Origin: GCA-2705995 sp965661625
GTDB lineage: Bacteria > Bacteroidota > Bacteroidia > Flavobacteriales_G > Salibacteraceae
Assembly: GCA_965661625.1 (NCBI GenBank)
Contig: CBFIEM010000003.1
Span: 1-64,000 of the forward strand
Direction of reading: 5' to 3'
Length of the DNA: 64,000 nt
Below, piece after piece: positions 52,134 to 61,181 of the stretch; position 1 is the first letter of the stretch, and each line of letters begins with the position of its first letter. A program made the translations under genes and the position numbers. Below the pieces are notes generated by a model, which made no database searches, was not told the DNA's origin, and was given only the letters and a program-made list of their open reading frames with translations.

Positions 52134-53354
52134 TTATAAGGCTGACATCAATAAATCCAAATCCTTGTACGGAATATTATAGGCTTCACCTAAAAAGCCA
52201 TTAGTAAGCATCCCATTGTACACGTAAACGCCATTGCGCAGGCCTGCATTGCGTTTAAGCAGGTTTTCAAGCCCTGCCTCTTCACCAATCTGCATAACCA
52301 CAGGAGCAAAAATATTACTCAATACGTATGAGGCAGTGCGAGACACACGTGAAGCTATATTGGGCACACAGTAATGAATCACACCATGTTTTTTAAATGT
52401 TGGGTAGTCGTGGTTGGTGACTTCTGATGTTTCAAAGCAGCCACCTTGATCAATACTAACATCTACTACAACAGATCCCGCCTTCATCAAGCTTACCATT
52501 TCCTCTGAAACCATACAGGGAGTTCTGCCATGTGAAGCACGAACAGCTCCTATGACTACATCTGCCGTTTTCAAGGCATTTACAAGGACTTTCGGCTGTA
52601 TTGTTGAAGTATAAACGCGCTGACCAATGCTATTCTGTAACCGGCGCAGTTTATACGTGCTATTATCAAAAACTTTCACACTTGCTCCTAGTCCAAGTGC
52701 CGCCCTACAGGCATATTCCCCTACACTACCCGCTCCAATAACAACAACCTCAGTCGGCTTAACTCCAGCAATCCCTCCGAGCATTGCCCCAACACCATTG
52801 TTGTAATTACTCAGGTGCTCTGCGGCAATAAGAATAGAGGTATTTCCTGCGATCTCACCCATAGCTGAAACTACAGGGTAGTTACCCGCAGCATCCATGA
52901 TGTAATCCCAAGCAATTGCGGTAACCTTTTTTTTGATTAGTTCTTTTAAGAAGTCTTCAGGTTGAATGGAGAGCTGTAAGGCAGAAATTAAAATCTGCCG
53001 GCGCTGCATCAAGCTAATCTCTGCTAACGAAGGTGGTTCCACCTTCAAAATCATATTCGCCTTGTAAACCTCCTCAACACTTTCTACAATGCGCGCACCA
53101 GCTTCACTGTATTCACGATCTGTGAAATTTGATGCCTCTCCAGCTGACTTCTCCACCCAAACTTCATGTCCGTTGTTTACCAGCAGGTTTACCGCCTCTG
53201 GCACTAAGGCAACCCGGTTTTCTTGAAAGGAAGTTTCTTTTGGTATTCCGATGTAAAGCTTGCGGTCATTCTCCGCTATTGCTTGCAGCTGTTCTTTAGG
53301 AACGCGAACTGCTTCTTCAGACAGGCTTTTTAACGTCTTGTTAGAGTCGCTCAT
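52134..53354 (-). CDS. ald: Alanine dehydrogenase family protein
   Basis: NAD-dependent alanine dehydrogenase / transhydrogenase-alpha-like enzyme, 406 residues from the ATG at 53354. Motifs: IGIPKETSFQENRVALVP (substrate Arg and Lys region), GEIAGNTSILIAAEHLS, the Rossmann loop VVIGAGSVGEYA and VVDVSIDQGGCFETS with the catalytic Asp. The ATG overlaps the tsaE stop by four bases; an in-frame stretch to 53411 lies inside tsaE and is ignored. It interconverts alanine and pyruvate with ammonia. Confidence 0.9.
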   Translation of the reverse strand: MSDSNKTLKSLSEEAVRVPKEQLQAIAENDRKLYIGIPKETSFQENRVALVPEAVNLLVNNGHEVWVEKSAGEASNFTDREYSEAGARIVESVEEVYKANMILKVEPPSLAEISLMQRRQILISALQLSIQPEDFLKELIKKKVTAIAWDYIMDAAGNYPVVSAMGEIAGNTSILIAAEHLSNYNNGVGAMLGGIAGVKPTEVVVIGAGSVGEYACRAALGLGASVKVFDNSTYKLRRLQNSIGQRVYTSTIQPKVLVNALKTADVVIGAVRASHGRTPCMVSEEMVSLMKAGSVVVDVSIDQGGCFETSEVTNHDYPTFKKHGVIHYCVPNIASRVSRTASYVLSNIFAPVVMQIGEEAGLENLLKRNAGLRNGVYVYNGMLTNGFLGEAYNIPYKDLDLLMSAL

Positions 53355-53770
53355 GGTTTGTTCAAGGTTATGGTTCGAATCCCGTTGGAGAGATTGATGC
53401 GAATTTCGCAATAATCTTCAGGTAACAGACCCGATATTCGTTCTGGCCATTCTACAAAACACAAGTTACCACTAAAAAAATAATCCTCGTAACCCAAATC
53501 AAAGGCCTCCTCTTCAGACTCAATGCGGTAAAAGTCGAAATGGTAGGCGGGTAAACCCGAATCCAATTGATACTCGTTAACTACAGAAAAAGTAGGTGAA
53601 GATACCTCATCCACAACTCCCAAACACTTGAGCACCATTTTAGCCAGTGTTGTTTTACCAACTCCCATTTCTCCTCGAAGTAATACCACTTCGCAATCAG
53701 CAAGCTCACTTGCAACGCGTTCCGCAACAGCCATGGTATCTGCTAAAGAATTAACCTGCCAATCCATCAT
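53351..53770 (-). CDS. tsaE: tRNA threonylcarbamoyladenosine biosynthesis protein TsaE
   Basis: ATPase that helps TsaB-TsaD transfer threonylcarbamoyl to tRNA A37. 139 residues. P-loop GEMGVGKTTLAK at residues 34-45, SSPTFSVVNEY, HFDFYRIESEEEAFDLGYEDYF (in two parts) and VEWPERI. It works in the same pathway as the Sua5 protein encoded at 3431-4390. Coupled by overlaps to porX (one base) and ald (four bases). Confidence 0.95.
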   Translation of the reverse strand: MMDWQVNSLADTMAVAERVASELADCEVVLLRGEMGVGKTTLAKMVLKCLGVVDEVSSPTFSVVNEYQLDSGLPAYHFDFYRIESEEEAFDLGYEDYFFSGNLCFVEWPERISGLLPEDYCEIRINLSNGIRTITLNKP

Positions 53771-55314
53771 TACTTAGGATTCATCTTAACAATAGGGATA
53801 ACCATTTCTTCCAGACTCAAGCCACCATGCTGAAAGGTGTCTCGGTAATAGTTTACGTAATAATTGTAATTATTGGGGTAAGCAAAAAAGTCATCTGAGC
53901 GTCCAAAAATATAGCTAGAGCTAACATTAACACGCGGCAATTGCGCCTCTTCCGGATTCTTTATTTCAAAAACCTCACTTGACTTGTAACTTAAATTCTT
54001 TCCTTGCTTGTACCGCAGGTTAGTTGTGGTGTTGCGATCACCAACAACCTTAACAGGGTTTGTAACTCGAGCAGTACCGTGATCTGTAGTTAATACAATG
54101 CGCTTTCCGCTAGCTGCCACTTTACGAATAATTTCCAGAAGTGGGGAATGCTCAAACCACGATGCCGTCAGTGAACGGTATGCAGATTCGTCATCTGCCA
54201 ATTCACGAATCACTTCCATGTCGGTTCGCGCATGAGAAAGCATGTCAACGAAATTGTAAACAATCACATTTAAGTCATTCTTGAGTAAATTATTGAACTG
54301 TTCATTGAGCTTTTTACCAAATTTCAAATTGGTAACCTTGTTGTAGCTGGAGCTAACATTCAATCCGAGACGTCTTAATTGAGCATTTAAAAACTCCGCT
54401 TCAAATTGATTTTTACCTCCTTCATCTTGGTCGTTTTTCCACCAATCAGAATAAGTCTTTGACATCGTTAACGGAGTTGCCCCAGAAAAAATCGCATTTC
54501 GGGCATATTGAGTTGCCGTGGGTAAAATGCTGTAATACGATTCCTCTTCCATGCGAAAAAGCTTTTCCAACTCACCTCTGATAATTTTCCACTGGTCCCA
54601 CCTCAAATTGTCAATTACAATAAAAAATAGGCTGTCGCCTTCTTTTATTTCGGGAGCAACGCGTTCTTTGAATAGTGTGTGACTCATAATTGGAGCATCT
54701 TCTCCACCATTCACCCAATCGCGGTAATTTGATTCCACAAATTTCGCAAAGAGTTGATTTGCCTCACTCTTTTGCATATTGAAGACTTCACGCATACCTT
54801 CATCATCAGAGCGCTCTAACTCCAACTCCCAATAAATCATCCGCTGGTAAAATGCCGCCCATTCTTGAGCATCCATGCGATCGTTCAGCTTCATCCCTAT
54901 GTCGCGAAAAGCAACCTGGTAAGATGCCGTGGTTTTCTCACTCACCAACCTATCCTCATCCAAGTTTTTCTTAATGGAAAGCAAAATCTGCATGGGATTT
55001 ACTGGCTTTATGAGGTAATCGGATATTTTGGACCCAATTGCTTCCTCCATTATGGACTCTTCCTCGCTTTTAGTAATCATAATTACGGGAACCGAAGCGT
55101 TCTTCTCCTTGATTCGACTCAATGTTTCCAGACCGGAAAGACCCGGCATGTTTTCATCGAGGAAAACAATATCTGGCTTATCATTTTCAAATAATTCAAG
55201 TGCATCGTCACCATTATTTGCAGTCATGATAGCATACCCCTTTTCTTCTAGGAAAAGAATATGTGGCTTAAGCAGGTCGATTTCATCATCAGCCCAAAGG
55301 ATTTTTATGTTCAT
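53770..55314 (-). CDS. porX: T9SS response regulator PorX (receiver plus PglZ-type phosphatase domain)
   Basis: A 514-residue cytoplasmic regulator of the Bacteroidetes type IX secretion system. The receiver domain has DD at 9-10, phospho-acceptor D53 (VFLDENMPG), T81 and K103. A helical linker follows, then a PglZ/alkaline-phosphatase-like domain with IVIDNLRWDQW, PTATQYARNAIFSG (nucleophile Thr) and TTDHGTARV. PorX members are zinc phosphodiesterases acting on oligonucleotides. The operon porX-tsaE-ald runs leftward. A structured leader is seen just upstream. No other T9SS gene is in the window. Confidence 0.93.
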   Translation of the reverse strand: MNIKILWADDEIDLLKPHILFLEEKGYAIMTANNGDDALELFENDKPDIVFLDENMPGLSGLETLSRIKEKNASVPVIMITKSEEESIMEEAIGSKISDYLIKPVNPMQILLSIKKNLDEDRLVSEKTTASYQVAFRDIGMKLNDRMDAQEWAAFYQRMIYWELELERSDDEGMREVFNMQKSEANQLFAKFVESNYRDWVNGGEDAPIMSHTLFKERVAPEIKEGDSLFFIVIDNLRWDQWKIIRGELEKLFRMEEESYYSILPTATQYARNAIFSGATPLTMSKTYSDWWKNDQDEGGKNQFEAEFLNAQLRRLGLNVSSSYNKVTNLKFGKKLNEQFNNLLKNDLNVIVYNFVDMLSHARTDMEVIRELADDESAYRSLTASWFEHSPLLEIIRKVAASGKRIVLTTDHGTARVTNPVKVVGDRNTTTNLRYKQGKNLSYKSSEVFEIKNPEEAQLPRVNVSSSYIFGRSDDFFAYPNNYNYYVNYYRDTFQHGGLSLEEMVIPIVKMNPK

Positions 55315-55322
55315 GGAAATCT

Positions 55323-55330
55323 TAGTTTTG
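55323..55330 (+). promoter_or_regulatory. Bacteroidetes -7 promoter box for the HD gene
   Basis: TAGTTTTG matches TAnnTTTG. It lies 64 bases before the TTG start at 55395, so the two hairpins at 55334-55360 would be in the leader of this transcript. Confidence 0.4.
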
Positions 55331-55333
55331 TTG

Positions 55334-55360
55334 TGCCTTGCGGCATAGCTCCTTTCGGAG
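55334..55360. other. Two tandem short hairpins between porX and the HD gene
   Basis: TGCC-TTGC-GGCA (55334-55345) and CTCC-TTTC-GGAG (55349-55360). On the minus strand the loops are GAAA and GCAA, both stable GNRA tetraloops, so they would fold well in the 5' leader of porX, ending 20 bases before its ATG. They could also lie in the leader of the rightward HD gene. Function is unknown; no known riboswitch pattern is recognised. Confidence 0.6.
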
Positions 55361-55394
55361 TTTCAAAATTGATAAAAATAATTGAGGACGCCTC

Positions 55395-56633
55395 TTGGAT
55401 AATTCAGCTCGGTTTCAGCGTAAAGTATTTAACGACCCTATCTACGGTTTTATTTCGGTTCCCTACGAAATCTTATTTCGTATTGTGGAACACCCTTACT
55501 TTCAACGCTTGAGGAGAATCACCCAACTGGGCCTCACAAATTTGGTATACCCGGGAGCTAATCACACGCGCTTTCAACATACCCTTGGCGCAGTTCACCT
55601 AATGACTCAAGCAATTGAAGTTATGCGATCTAAAGGGATTGAGATAACAGAAGATGAAGCCATTGGTGTTACTGCTGCCATACTCCTACATGACATTGGT
55701 CATGGGCCCTATTCCCATACACTTGAACAAAGCATCGTTCAAGGCATCTCGCATGAGAGTATTTCAAGCTTGTTTATGGAAGCGCTGAACAATGAGCTAG
55801 ACGGCGCATTGGATACTGGAATTGCTATTTTTAATGATGCGTACCCCAAAAAATTCCTACACCAATTGGTATCAAGTCAGTTGGATATGGATCGGTTGGA
55901 TTATTTGAAGCGGGACTCCTTTTTTACGGGTGTATCTGAAGGAGTTGTGGGTTCAGAACGCATTATAAAAATGCTCACCGTAGCCAATGGAGAACTTGCT
56001 GTGGAACGCAAAGGAATTTATTCCATCGAAAAGTTTTTAATTGCGCGCAGACTAATGTATTGGCAAGTTTACCTGCATAAAACAGTTCTCGGCGGTGAGT
56101 ACTTGCTCATGAATATACTATCTCGAGCGAAGTCCCTCTCTGCTGAAGGCACTGAGCTTTTTGCATCGCCATCCTTGCGCGTTTTTCTTAAAGGGAATTA
56201 CAAGCGAGTAGACTTCATTAAAAACCGCCAGCTTCTTGATGCATTTGCCCAGCTTGATGACTATGACATCTTGGGAGCAATCAAAGCATGGAGCAACAAT
56301 GACGATTTCATCCTTTCAACTTTATGCAAACGCCTGTTGAACCGTGAATTATTGCGTGTAAAAATTCAAAATCACCCATTCCCCAAGGAAGAGATTGACC
56401 ACATCAGAGAAACCTTGGCTCGAACAACAGGTATATCACTCGAAGAAACCCATTACTTGGTATATTCAGACCAAGTAACAAACAGGGCTTATTCACAAGA
56501 GATGGCAAAGATCAACATCGTCCACAAGGACGGCAGCGTAATCGATATTGCTGAAGATGCAGACCTCATAAGCATTGCAGCACTCTCACACCCTGTTAAA
56601 AAGTACTTCCTCTGTTATCCTAAAAACCTTTAG
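55395..56633 (+). CDS. HD-domain phosphohydrolase (SAMHD1/dGTPase-like)
   Basis: A 412-residue metal-dependent phosphohydrolase. The HD ligand pattern is H57 and R59 in NHTRFQHTLGA, then H99-D100 (LLHDIGHGPYSH), and D in DMDRLDYLKRDSF. The N-terminus KVFNDPIYGFI is the family's usual start. The only start is TTG at 55395, because an in-frame TGA lies 12 bases upstream and no ATG is near; GAGGA precedes it. It is likely a dNTP triphosphohydrolase, but the substrate is not shown. Divergent from porX. Confidence 0.88.
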   Translation: MDNSARFQRKVFNDPIYGFISVPYEILFRIVEHPYFQRLRRITQLGLTNLVYPGANHTRFQHTLGAVHLMTQAIEVMRSKGIEITEDEAIGVTAAILLHDIGHGPYSHTLEQSIVQGISHESISSLFMEALNNELDGALDTGIAIFNDAYPKKFLHQLVSSQLDMDRLDYLKRDSFFTGVSEGVVGSERIIKMLTVANGELAVERKGIYSIEKFLIARRLMYWQVYLHKTVLGGEYLLMNILSRAKSLSAEGTELFASPSLRVFLKGNYKRVDFIKNRQLLDAFAQLDDYDILGAIKAWSNNDDFILSTLCKRLLNRELLRVKIQNHPFPKEEIDHIRETLARTTGISLEETHYLVYSDQVTNRAYSQEMAKINIVHKDGSVIDIAEDADLISIAALSHPVKKYFLCYPKNL

Positions 56634-56675
56634 ATTTGCCTCAATTCTTGTTGAAAACTAATCGCGCAGCTGGCT

Positions 56676-56703
56676 TTGATTCGGTCGCTTGCTTTTATTT
56701 TTG
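56676..56703 (+). promoter_or_regulatory. Promoter of the lpxD-lpxC/fabZ-lpxA run
   Basis: TTG (56676-56678), 17 bases, then TATTTTTG (56696-56703), matching the Bacteroidetes -33/-7 pattern with the same spacing as at purL. The ATG of lpxD follows 29 bases later. Confidence 0.6.
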
Positions 56704-56732
56704 ACAAAGGATAATCAGATTCAAACAATCGC

Positions 56733-57788
56733 ATGGAATTCAGTGCAGCGCAATTAGCAGAAATCCTTTCCGGATCAATAGAAGGCAATCCTGAAGCTTC
56801 AGTTAACTCCTTATCGAAAATCGAGGAAGGGAAACCTGGCTCAATCTCTTTCCTTTCTAACCCGGACTATACCGAATACATTTACAGCTCTAAAGCTTCC
56901 ATCGTAATTGTCGATAATTCTTTTGCAGCTGAAAAATCGCTTCCAAGCTCTTTGACGCTAATCCGTGTTGAAGATGCACGAATGAGTTTCGCGAAAATTT
57001 TAGAGGCCTACAAAAGCCTAAAGGTTAAACCTGGTGGAATTCACCCAACAGCTGTTATTGAAGAAGGAGCATCTATAGGAGACGACACCTACATTGGGCC
57101 TCATGTTTTTATCGCTAGCGGAGCTAAAATAGGCACTAATTGCCAACTTCACGCTGGTGTACGCATTGGAGACCGGGTTACCATTGGTGACAATTCAACC
57201 CTTTTTTACAATGTTATCATTCATGAAGACTGCGCAGTTGGCAGCAACTGCCTCATTCAACATGGAGCCGTAATTGGGGGAGATGGTTTTGGCTTTCAGC
57301 CCAATCGTGAAAACGAATACGCCAAAGTAACTCACATTGGTAATGTTATCATTGAAGACCATGTTGAAGTTGGGTCAAACACAACCATTGATAGGGCAAC
57401 AATGGGAAGCACCTTTATTCGTAAAGGTGTAAAACTGGACAACCTCATTCAGGTTGGTCATAATGTTGACATTGGAGAAAACACAGTAATTGCCTCCCAA
57501 ACAGGAATTGCTGGCAGTACAATTATTGGCAAAAACTGCATGGTTGGCGGACAGGTAGGTTTTGCTGGACATCAGCGTATTGCCGACGGTGTTAAAATCG
57601 CTGCACAATCTGGAATCTCAAAAGATATCAAACAAGAGCATAGCATACTTCAAGGTAGCCCCGCATTTAGTATACAAGACTATACCAAATCGTATGTATA
57701 TTTTCGCAAGCTACCTAAGCTAGTAAAGGAAATTGATGCCTTAAAAAAAGAATTACAAGAACTTCGCACATCAAAAGCGGAACAATAA
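56733..57788 (+). CDS. lpxD: UDP-3-O-acylglucosamine N-acyltransferase
   Basis: Third step of lipid A synthesis; adds a hydroxyacyl chain to the 2-amino group. 351 residues. The N-terminal uridine-binding domain (MEFSAAQLAEILSG, then ISFLSNPDYTEYIYSS) is followed by a left-handed beta-helix of hexapeptide repeats (GASIGDDTYIGPHVFIASGA). The catalytic histidine lies in VGHNVDIGENT, then GGQVGFAGHQRI. The C-terminal helix ends in LKKELQELR. First gene of the lipid A operon. Confidence 0.95.
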   Translation: MEFSAAQLAEILSGSIEGNPEASVNSLSKIEEGKPGSISFLSNPDYTEYIYSSKASIVIVDNSFAAEKSLPSSLTLIRVEDARMSFAKILEAYKSLKVKPGGIHPTAVIEEGASIGDDTYIGPHVFIASGAKIGTNCQLHAGVRIGDRVTIGDNSTLFYNVIIHEDCAVGSNCLIQHGAVIGGDGFGFQPNRENEYAKVTHIGNVIIEDHVEVGSNTTIDRATMGSTFIRKGVKLDNLIQVGHNVDIGENTVIASQTGIAGSTIIGKNCMVGGQVGFAGHQRIADGVKIAAQSGISKDIKQEHSILQGSPAFSIQDYTKSYVYFRKLPKLVKEIDALKKELQELRTSKAEQ

Positions 57789-57796
57789 TAGGTTGA

Positions 57797-59197
57797 ATGG
57801 CTGATAAGCAACGGACATTAAAAAAAGAGATTATTCTAAAAGGAGTAGGGCTTCACACGGGCAAAGTCACTACGCTGAAAATTTTGCCAGCTCCTGAAAA
57901 TCACGGGTACGTATTTCAACGTATTGACGTAGATGGCGAACCGCGAATTAAAGCTGACGTAGATTTAGTTACACATACTCAACGAGGAACTACACTTGCA
58001 AAAAATGGTGTTGAAGTTCATACTACAGAACATGTGCTAGCTGCCCTATATGGTATGGAAATCGATAATGCCCTAATCCAACTCGACAATGTAGAGATTC
58101 CAATTCTCGATGGGAGTGCATTGCCTTTCATTGAAGGAATTGTGCAAGCTGGATTCGTGGAACAAAATGCAATTCGCAAGTACTTTCACCTCACTGAAAA
58201 TTTAAAGTACGAAAACGCTGAAAAGCAAGCGGAAATTTTAGCTGTACCAGACAGTGAGTACCGCGTTACGGTGATGGTAGACTACAATTCACCTCTCTTA
58301 GGAACTCAACATGCCAGCATGTATAACATCAATGAGTTTGAAAAAGAGGTAGCTCCATGCAGAACATTCGTGTTCTTACGTGAGCTCATGCAGCTCGTGA
58401 ACGCTGGGTTAATTAAAGGTGGAGATGTTGGCAATGCCATTGTTATGATCGACACATCGCTTTCGCAAGAAGAAAAGCAAAAGCTTGCAGATACATTCAA
58501 CAAGCCCGTTGAAATGTTAAAGGAAGTAGGTATTGGTATCTTAAACAACGTTGACCTGCGTTTTGAGAATGAGCCTGCACGTCATAAGTTACTGGATATA
58601 ATAGGCGATTTAGCACTTGTTGGTGTTCCTATAAAAGCACACATTCTCGCTGCAAGACCAGGACATTCGAGCAATGTGGAGTTTGCAAAAATCCTCAAGG
58701 AACAAATATTAAAAGAGAAAAAGAAAGCACCATCATTCAATTTAGAAGGGCCTCCACTTTTTGACATCAATGATGTTACACGTGTACTCCCTCATCGTTA
58801 CCCCATGCTTCTCGTTGATAAAATCATTGACTTGAAGAAAGACGAGTACGTTGTTGGGGTGAAGAATGTAACGCGCAATGAAGAGTTCTTCAACGGACAC
58901 TTTCCCGACGAGCCAATTATGCCTGGTGTATTAATCATTGAAGCTATGGCGCAAACGGGAGGTTTCCTTACCCTAGCTCATGTTGAAGACCCATCACAAT
59001 ACGCTACTTACTTCATGAAAATTGACAACGTCAAGTTTAAACAAAAGGTAATCCCAGGTGATACCCTAGTTTTAAAACTTGAATTACTCAGCCCTATTCG
59101 TCGAGGACTAGCTCACATGAAAGGATCTGCTTATGTTGGAGATAAACTAGTAACCGAAGGCGAATTACTCGCACAAATTGCAAAAAAGCCAGATTAA
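57797..59197 (+). CDS. lpxC-fabZ: Bifunctional LpxC deacetylase / FabZ dehydratase
   Basis: A 466-residue fusion typical of Bacteroidetes. Residues 1-300 are LpxC, the zinc deacetylase of UDP-3-O-acyl-GlcNAc: GVGLHTGK, THTQRGTTL, HTTEHVLAALYGM (zinc His), LDGSALPFI and the zinc site HKLLDIIGDLALVG. Residues 315-466 are FabZ, the 3-hydroxyacyl-ACP dehydratase: VLPHRYPMLLVDKII (catalytic His), FNGHFPDEPIMPGVLIIEAMAQ (in two parts, catalytic Glu). The fusion links lipid A commitment to fatty-acid synthesis, which compete for the same hydroxyacyl-ACP. Confidence 0.97.
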   Translation: MADKQRTLKKEIILKGVGLHTGKVTTLKILPAPENHGYVFQRIDVDGEPRIKADVDLVTHTQRGTTLAKNGVEVHTTEHVLAALYGMEIDNALIQLDNVEIPILDGSALPFIEGIVQAGFVEQNAIRKYFHLTENLKYENAEKQAEILAVPDSEYRVTVMVDYNSPLLGTQHASMYNINEFEKEVAPCRTFVFLRELMQLVNAGLIKGGDVGNAIVMIDTSLSQEEKQKLADTFNKPVEMLKEVGIGILNNVDLRFENEPARHKLLDIIGDLALVGVPIKAHILAARPGHSSNVEFAKILKEQILKEKKKAPSFNLEGPPLFDINDVTRVLPHRYPMLLVDKIIDLKKDEYVVGVKNVTRNEEFFNGHFPDEPIMPGVLIIEAMAQTGGFLTLAHVEDPSQYATYFMKIDNVKFKQKVIPGDTLVLKLELLSPIRRGLAHMKGSAYVGDKLVTEGELLAQIAKKPD

Positions 59198-59201
59198 CGC
59201 G

Positions 59202-59975
59202 ATGAGCAATCCACAAGCTAATATCCATCCTAATGCCAATATTGGCGAGAATGTTACTATTGAAGCATTTGCTACGATACAAGAAGATGTTGTTATCGGT
59301 GCTGATACGTGGATTGGTCCGAACGTAGTAATCATGAATGGTGCTCGCATAGGATCAGGATGTAAAATATATCCCGGTGCTGTGATTTCTGCAGACCCTC
59401 AAGATTTGAAGTTTGGCGGCGAAAACTCGACGGTAGAAATTGGAAACAACACTACGATTCGAGAGTGTGTGACAATTAACCGTGGAACATCAGACCGCAT
59501 GACAACCAAGGTTGGCGACAATTGCCTATTGATGGCCTACGTTCATGTTGCCCACGACACATTCATTGGCAACAATGTAATTGTTGCTGTTGGTGTTGCT
59601 TTAGCAGGTCACATGGACATTGAAGATTTTGCCATCATTGAAGGGTTAGCTGGTGCTCAACAGTTCGTTCGCATTGGCGCTCATTGTTTTATAGCTGCCG
59701 CATCACTTATCCGGAAGAATGTTCCTCCATTCATTAAATGTGCGCGCGAGCCGTTAACGTATACAGGCGTAAACGCCATTGGAATGCGCAGAAGGGGCTT
59801 TGAGGAATCTGTAATCAAAGAAATTGAAAGCATCTACAGAACGATCTACGTGCACAATAAAATCCTAACCAAAGGACTGGCTGCTGCAGAAGAGCAATTT
59901 CCTGACTCAGACCATAAACGTCAGATCATTGATTTTATTCGCAATTCCGAAAACGGTGTAGTAAAAGGACCATGA
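59202..59975 (+). CDS. lpxA: UDP-N-acetylglucosamine acyltransferase
   Basis: First step of lipid A synthesis. 257 residues from ATG 59202, four bases after the lpxC-fabZ stop. Hexapeptide repeats form the beta-helix (IHPNANIGENVTIEAFATIQ), with AYVHVAHDTFIGNNVIVA carrying the catalytic His and AGHMDIEDFAIIEG. The C-terminal helical region contains GMRRRGF. An earlier in-frame ATG at 59178 lies within lpxC-fabZ and is not used. Overlaps the ABC gene by four bases. Confidence 0.96.
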   Translation: MSNPQANIHPNANIGENVTIEAFATIQEDVVIGADTWIGPNVVIMNGARIGSGCKIYPGAVISADPQDLKFGGENSTVEIGNNTTIRECVTINRGTSDRMTTKVGDNCLLMAYVHVAHDTFIGNNVIVAVGVALAGHMDIEDFAIIEGLAGAQQFVRIGAHCFIAAASLIRKNVPPFIKCAREPLTYTGVNAIGMRRRGFEESVIKEIESIYRTIYVHNKILTKGLAAAEEQFPDSDHKRQIIDFIRNSENGVVKGP

Positions 59976-60589
59976 CCCGAATTGAAGCAAAAGCTGTCGG
60001 CAAACGTTTTAACCGGAGCTGGTTGTTTCGAAATGTATCATATGCCTTCGAGGCGGGTTTGCCCTATGGCATTCTTGGACGAAATGGATCCGGTAAATCG
60101 ACCCTATTAAAACTGCTTTCGGGATTTGGAGTTCCATCTGAAGGAGACATCACATTTACACACAATGGAGAGGTCATCCAATCACCCCACCAATTAATCA
60201 ATATTGCAGCACCTTATACGGGGTTATACGAAGACATGAATTTGAAAGAATGCATTGCGTTTCATTTTCAATTTAACTCCCTTCCTCCAACATTATCCTT
60301 AAAAGAGCTTCCTGAACTACTTGAACTCACACCTCACATCAACAAACCACTGCGCACGTTTAGCTCAGGCATGAAACAACGTGTAAAGCTAGGCTTAGCG
60401 ATACTTTCCAATGGCCCATTTCTCTTACTCGATGAACCAACTTCGAACTTAGACAAGGAGGCCGTTCAATGGTACAGGGACTTACTTTCAACTTGGACTT
60501 CTGAAAAAGTGGTTATCATTTGTTCAAACGAGCAACCGGAAGAATATAAATTCGGAGGCGAAATCGTCCGGATGGAGCAATACAAATAA
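59972..60589 (+). CDS. ABC transporter ATP-binding protein
   Basis: A 205-residue ATPase subunit alone. Walker A GRNGSGKST (about 36-44), signature FSSGMKQRVKLG (about 130-141), Walker B LLLDEPTSNLD (about 150-160). The H-loop position is weak (ICSNEQ instead of a His). No permease gene is adjacent. Coupled to lpxA by ATGA, so a role in envelope lipid handling is possible, but the family resembles small CcmA-like ATPases of unknown partner. Confidence 0.85.
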   Translation: MTRIEAKAVGKRFNRSWLFRNVSYAFEAGLPYGILGRNGSGKSTLLKLLSGFGVPSEGDITFTHNGEVIQSPHQLINIAAPYTGLYEDMNLKECIAFHFQFNSLPPTLSLKELPELLELTPHINKPLRTFSSGMKQRVKLGLAILSNGPFLLLDEPTSNLDKEAVQWYRDLLSTWTSEKVVIICSNEQPEEYKFGGEIVRMEQYK

Positions 60590-60590
60590 T

Positions 60591-60598
60591 TACATTTG
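60591..60598 (+). promoter_or_regulatory. Bacteroidetes -7 promoter box for efp
   Basis: TACATTTG, an exact TAnnTTTG match, lies in the 27-base gap between the ABC gene and efp, 18 bases before the efp ATG. This suggests efp and the genes after it can be expressed apart from the lpx genes. Confidence 0.5.
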
Positions 60599-60616
60599 GA
60601 GCAATAACATGATATT

Positions 60617-61180
60617 ATGGCAAATACATCAGACATTCGAAATGGACTTTGCATTAAGTTCAATCACGATATTTATCAAATCATTGAATTTCTGCACGTA
60701 AAACCGGGCAAGGGCGCAGCATTCGTGCGTACAAAGCTTAGAAGCATGACCACAGGAAAAGTTCTTGACAATACTTTTCCTTCTGGATCTAAGTTGGAAG
60801 AAGTTCGCGTTGAAAATCGTCAGTACCAATTCTTATACAAGGATGATCAAGGGTTTCATTTTATGAATACGGACTCATACGAGCAAACATTTTTACCCGG
60901 TGAACTCATCGAAAACAATGACCTTGTTAAGGATGGTGATATGGTTAACATTTTGTTTGATGCCGAAGAAGAACGTCCGCTTACCGTTGATTTACCCGCC
61001 TCAATTGAGTTGGAAATCACTTACACCGAACCTGGCATTAAAGGTGATACAGCCACCAATAGCTTAAAACCAGCAACAGTAGAAACTGGCGCGGAAATTA
61101 GGGTTCCTCTTTTTTGTAATATCGGGGATAAAATTCGCGTCAATTCTAAAGATCGTGCTTACATGGAGCGCGTAAAGTAA
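60617..61180 (+). CDS. efp: Translation elongation factor P
   Basis: Rescues ribosomes stalled at polyproline stretches. 187 residues, three beta-barrel domains. The modified loop carries K32 in VKPGKGAAFVRTKLR. The central domain has FMNTDSYEQTFLP, and the C-terminal domain has ATNSLKPATVETGAEIRVPLF (in two parts) and the ending RAYMERVK. Own promoter box upstream. It is followed by the second lpxD-like gene one base later. Confidence 0.97.
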   Translation: MANTSDIRNGLCIKFNHDIYQIIEFLHVKPGKGAAFVRTKLRSMTTGKVLDNTFPSGSKLEEVRVENRQYQFLYKDDQGFHFMNTDSYEQTFLPGELIENNDLVKDGDMVNILFDAEEERPLTVDLPASIELEITYTEPGIKGDTATNSLKPATVETGAEIRVPLFCNIGDKIRVNSKDRAYMERVK

Positions 61181-61181
61181 T

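Noticed and set aside
53355..53411. N-terminal extension of alanine dehydrogenase
   Set aside because: The extra codons fall inside tsaE; the ATG at 53354 overlaps its stop as an ATGA junction.
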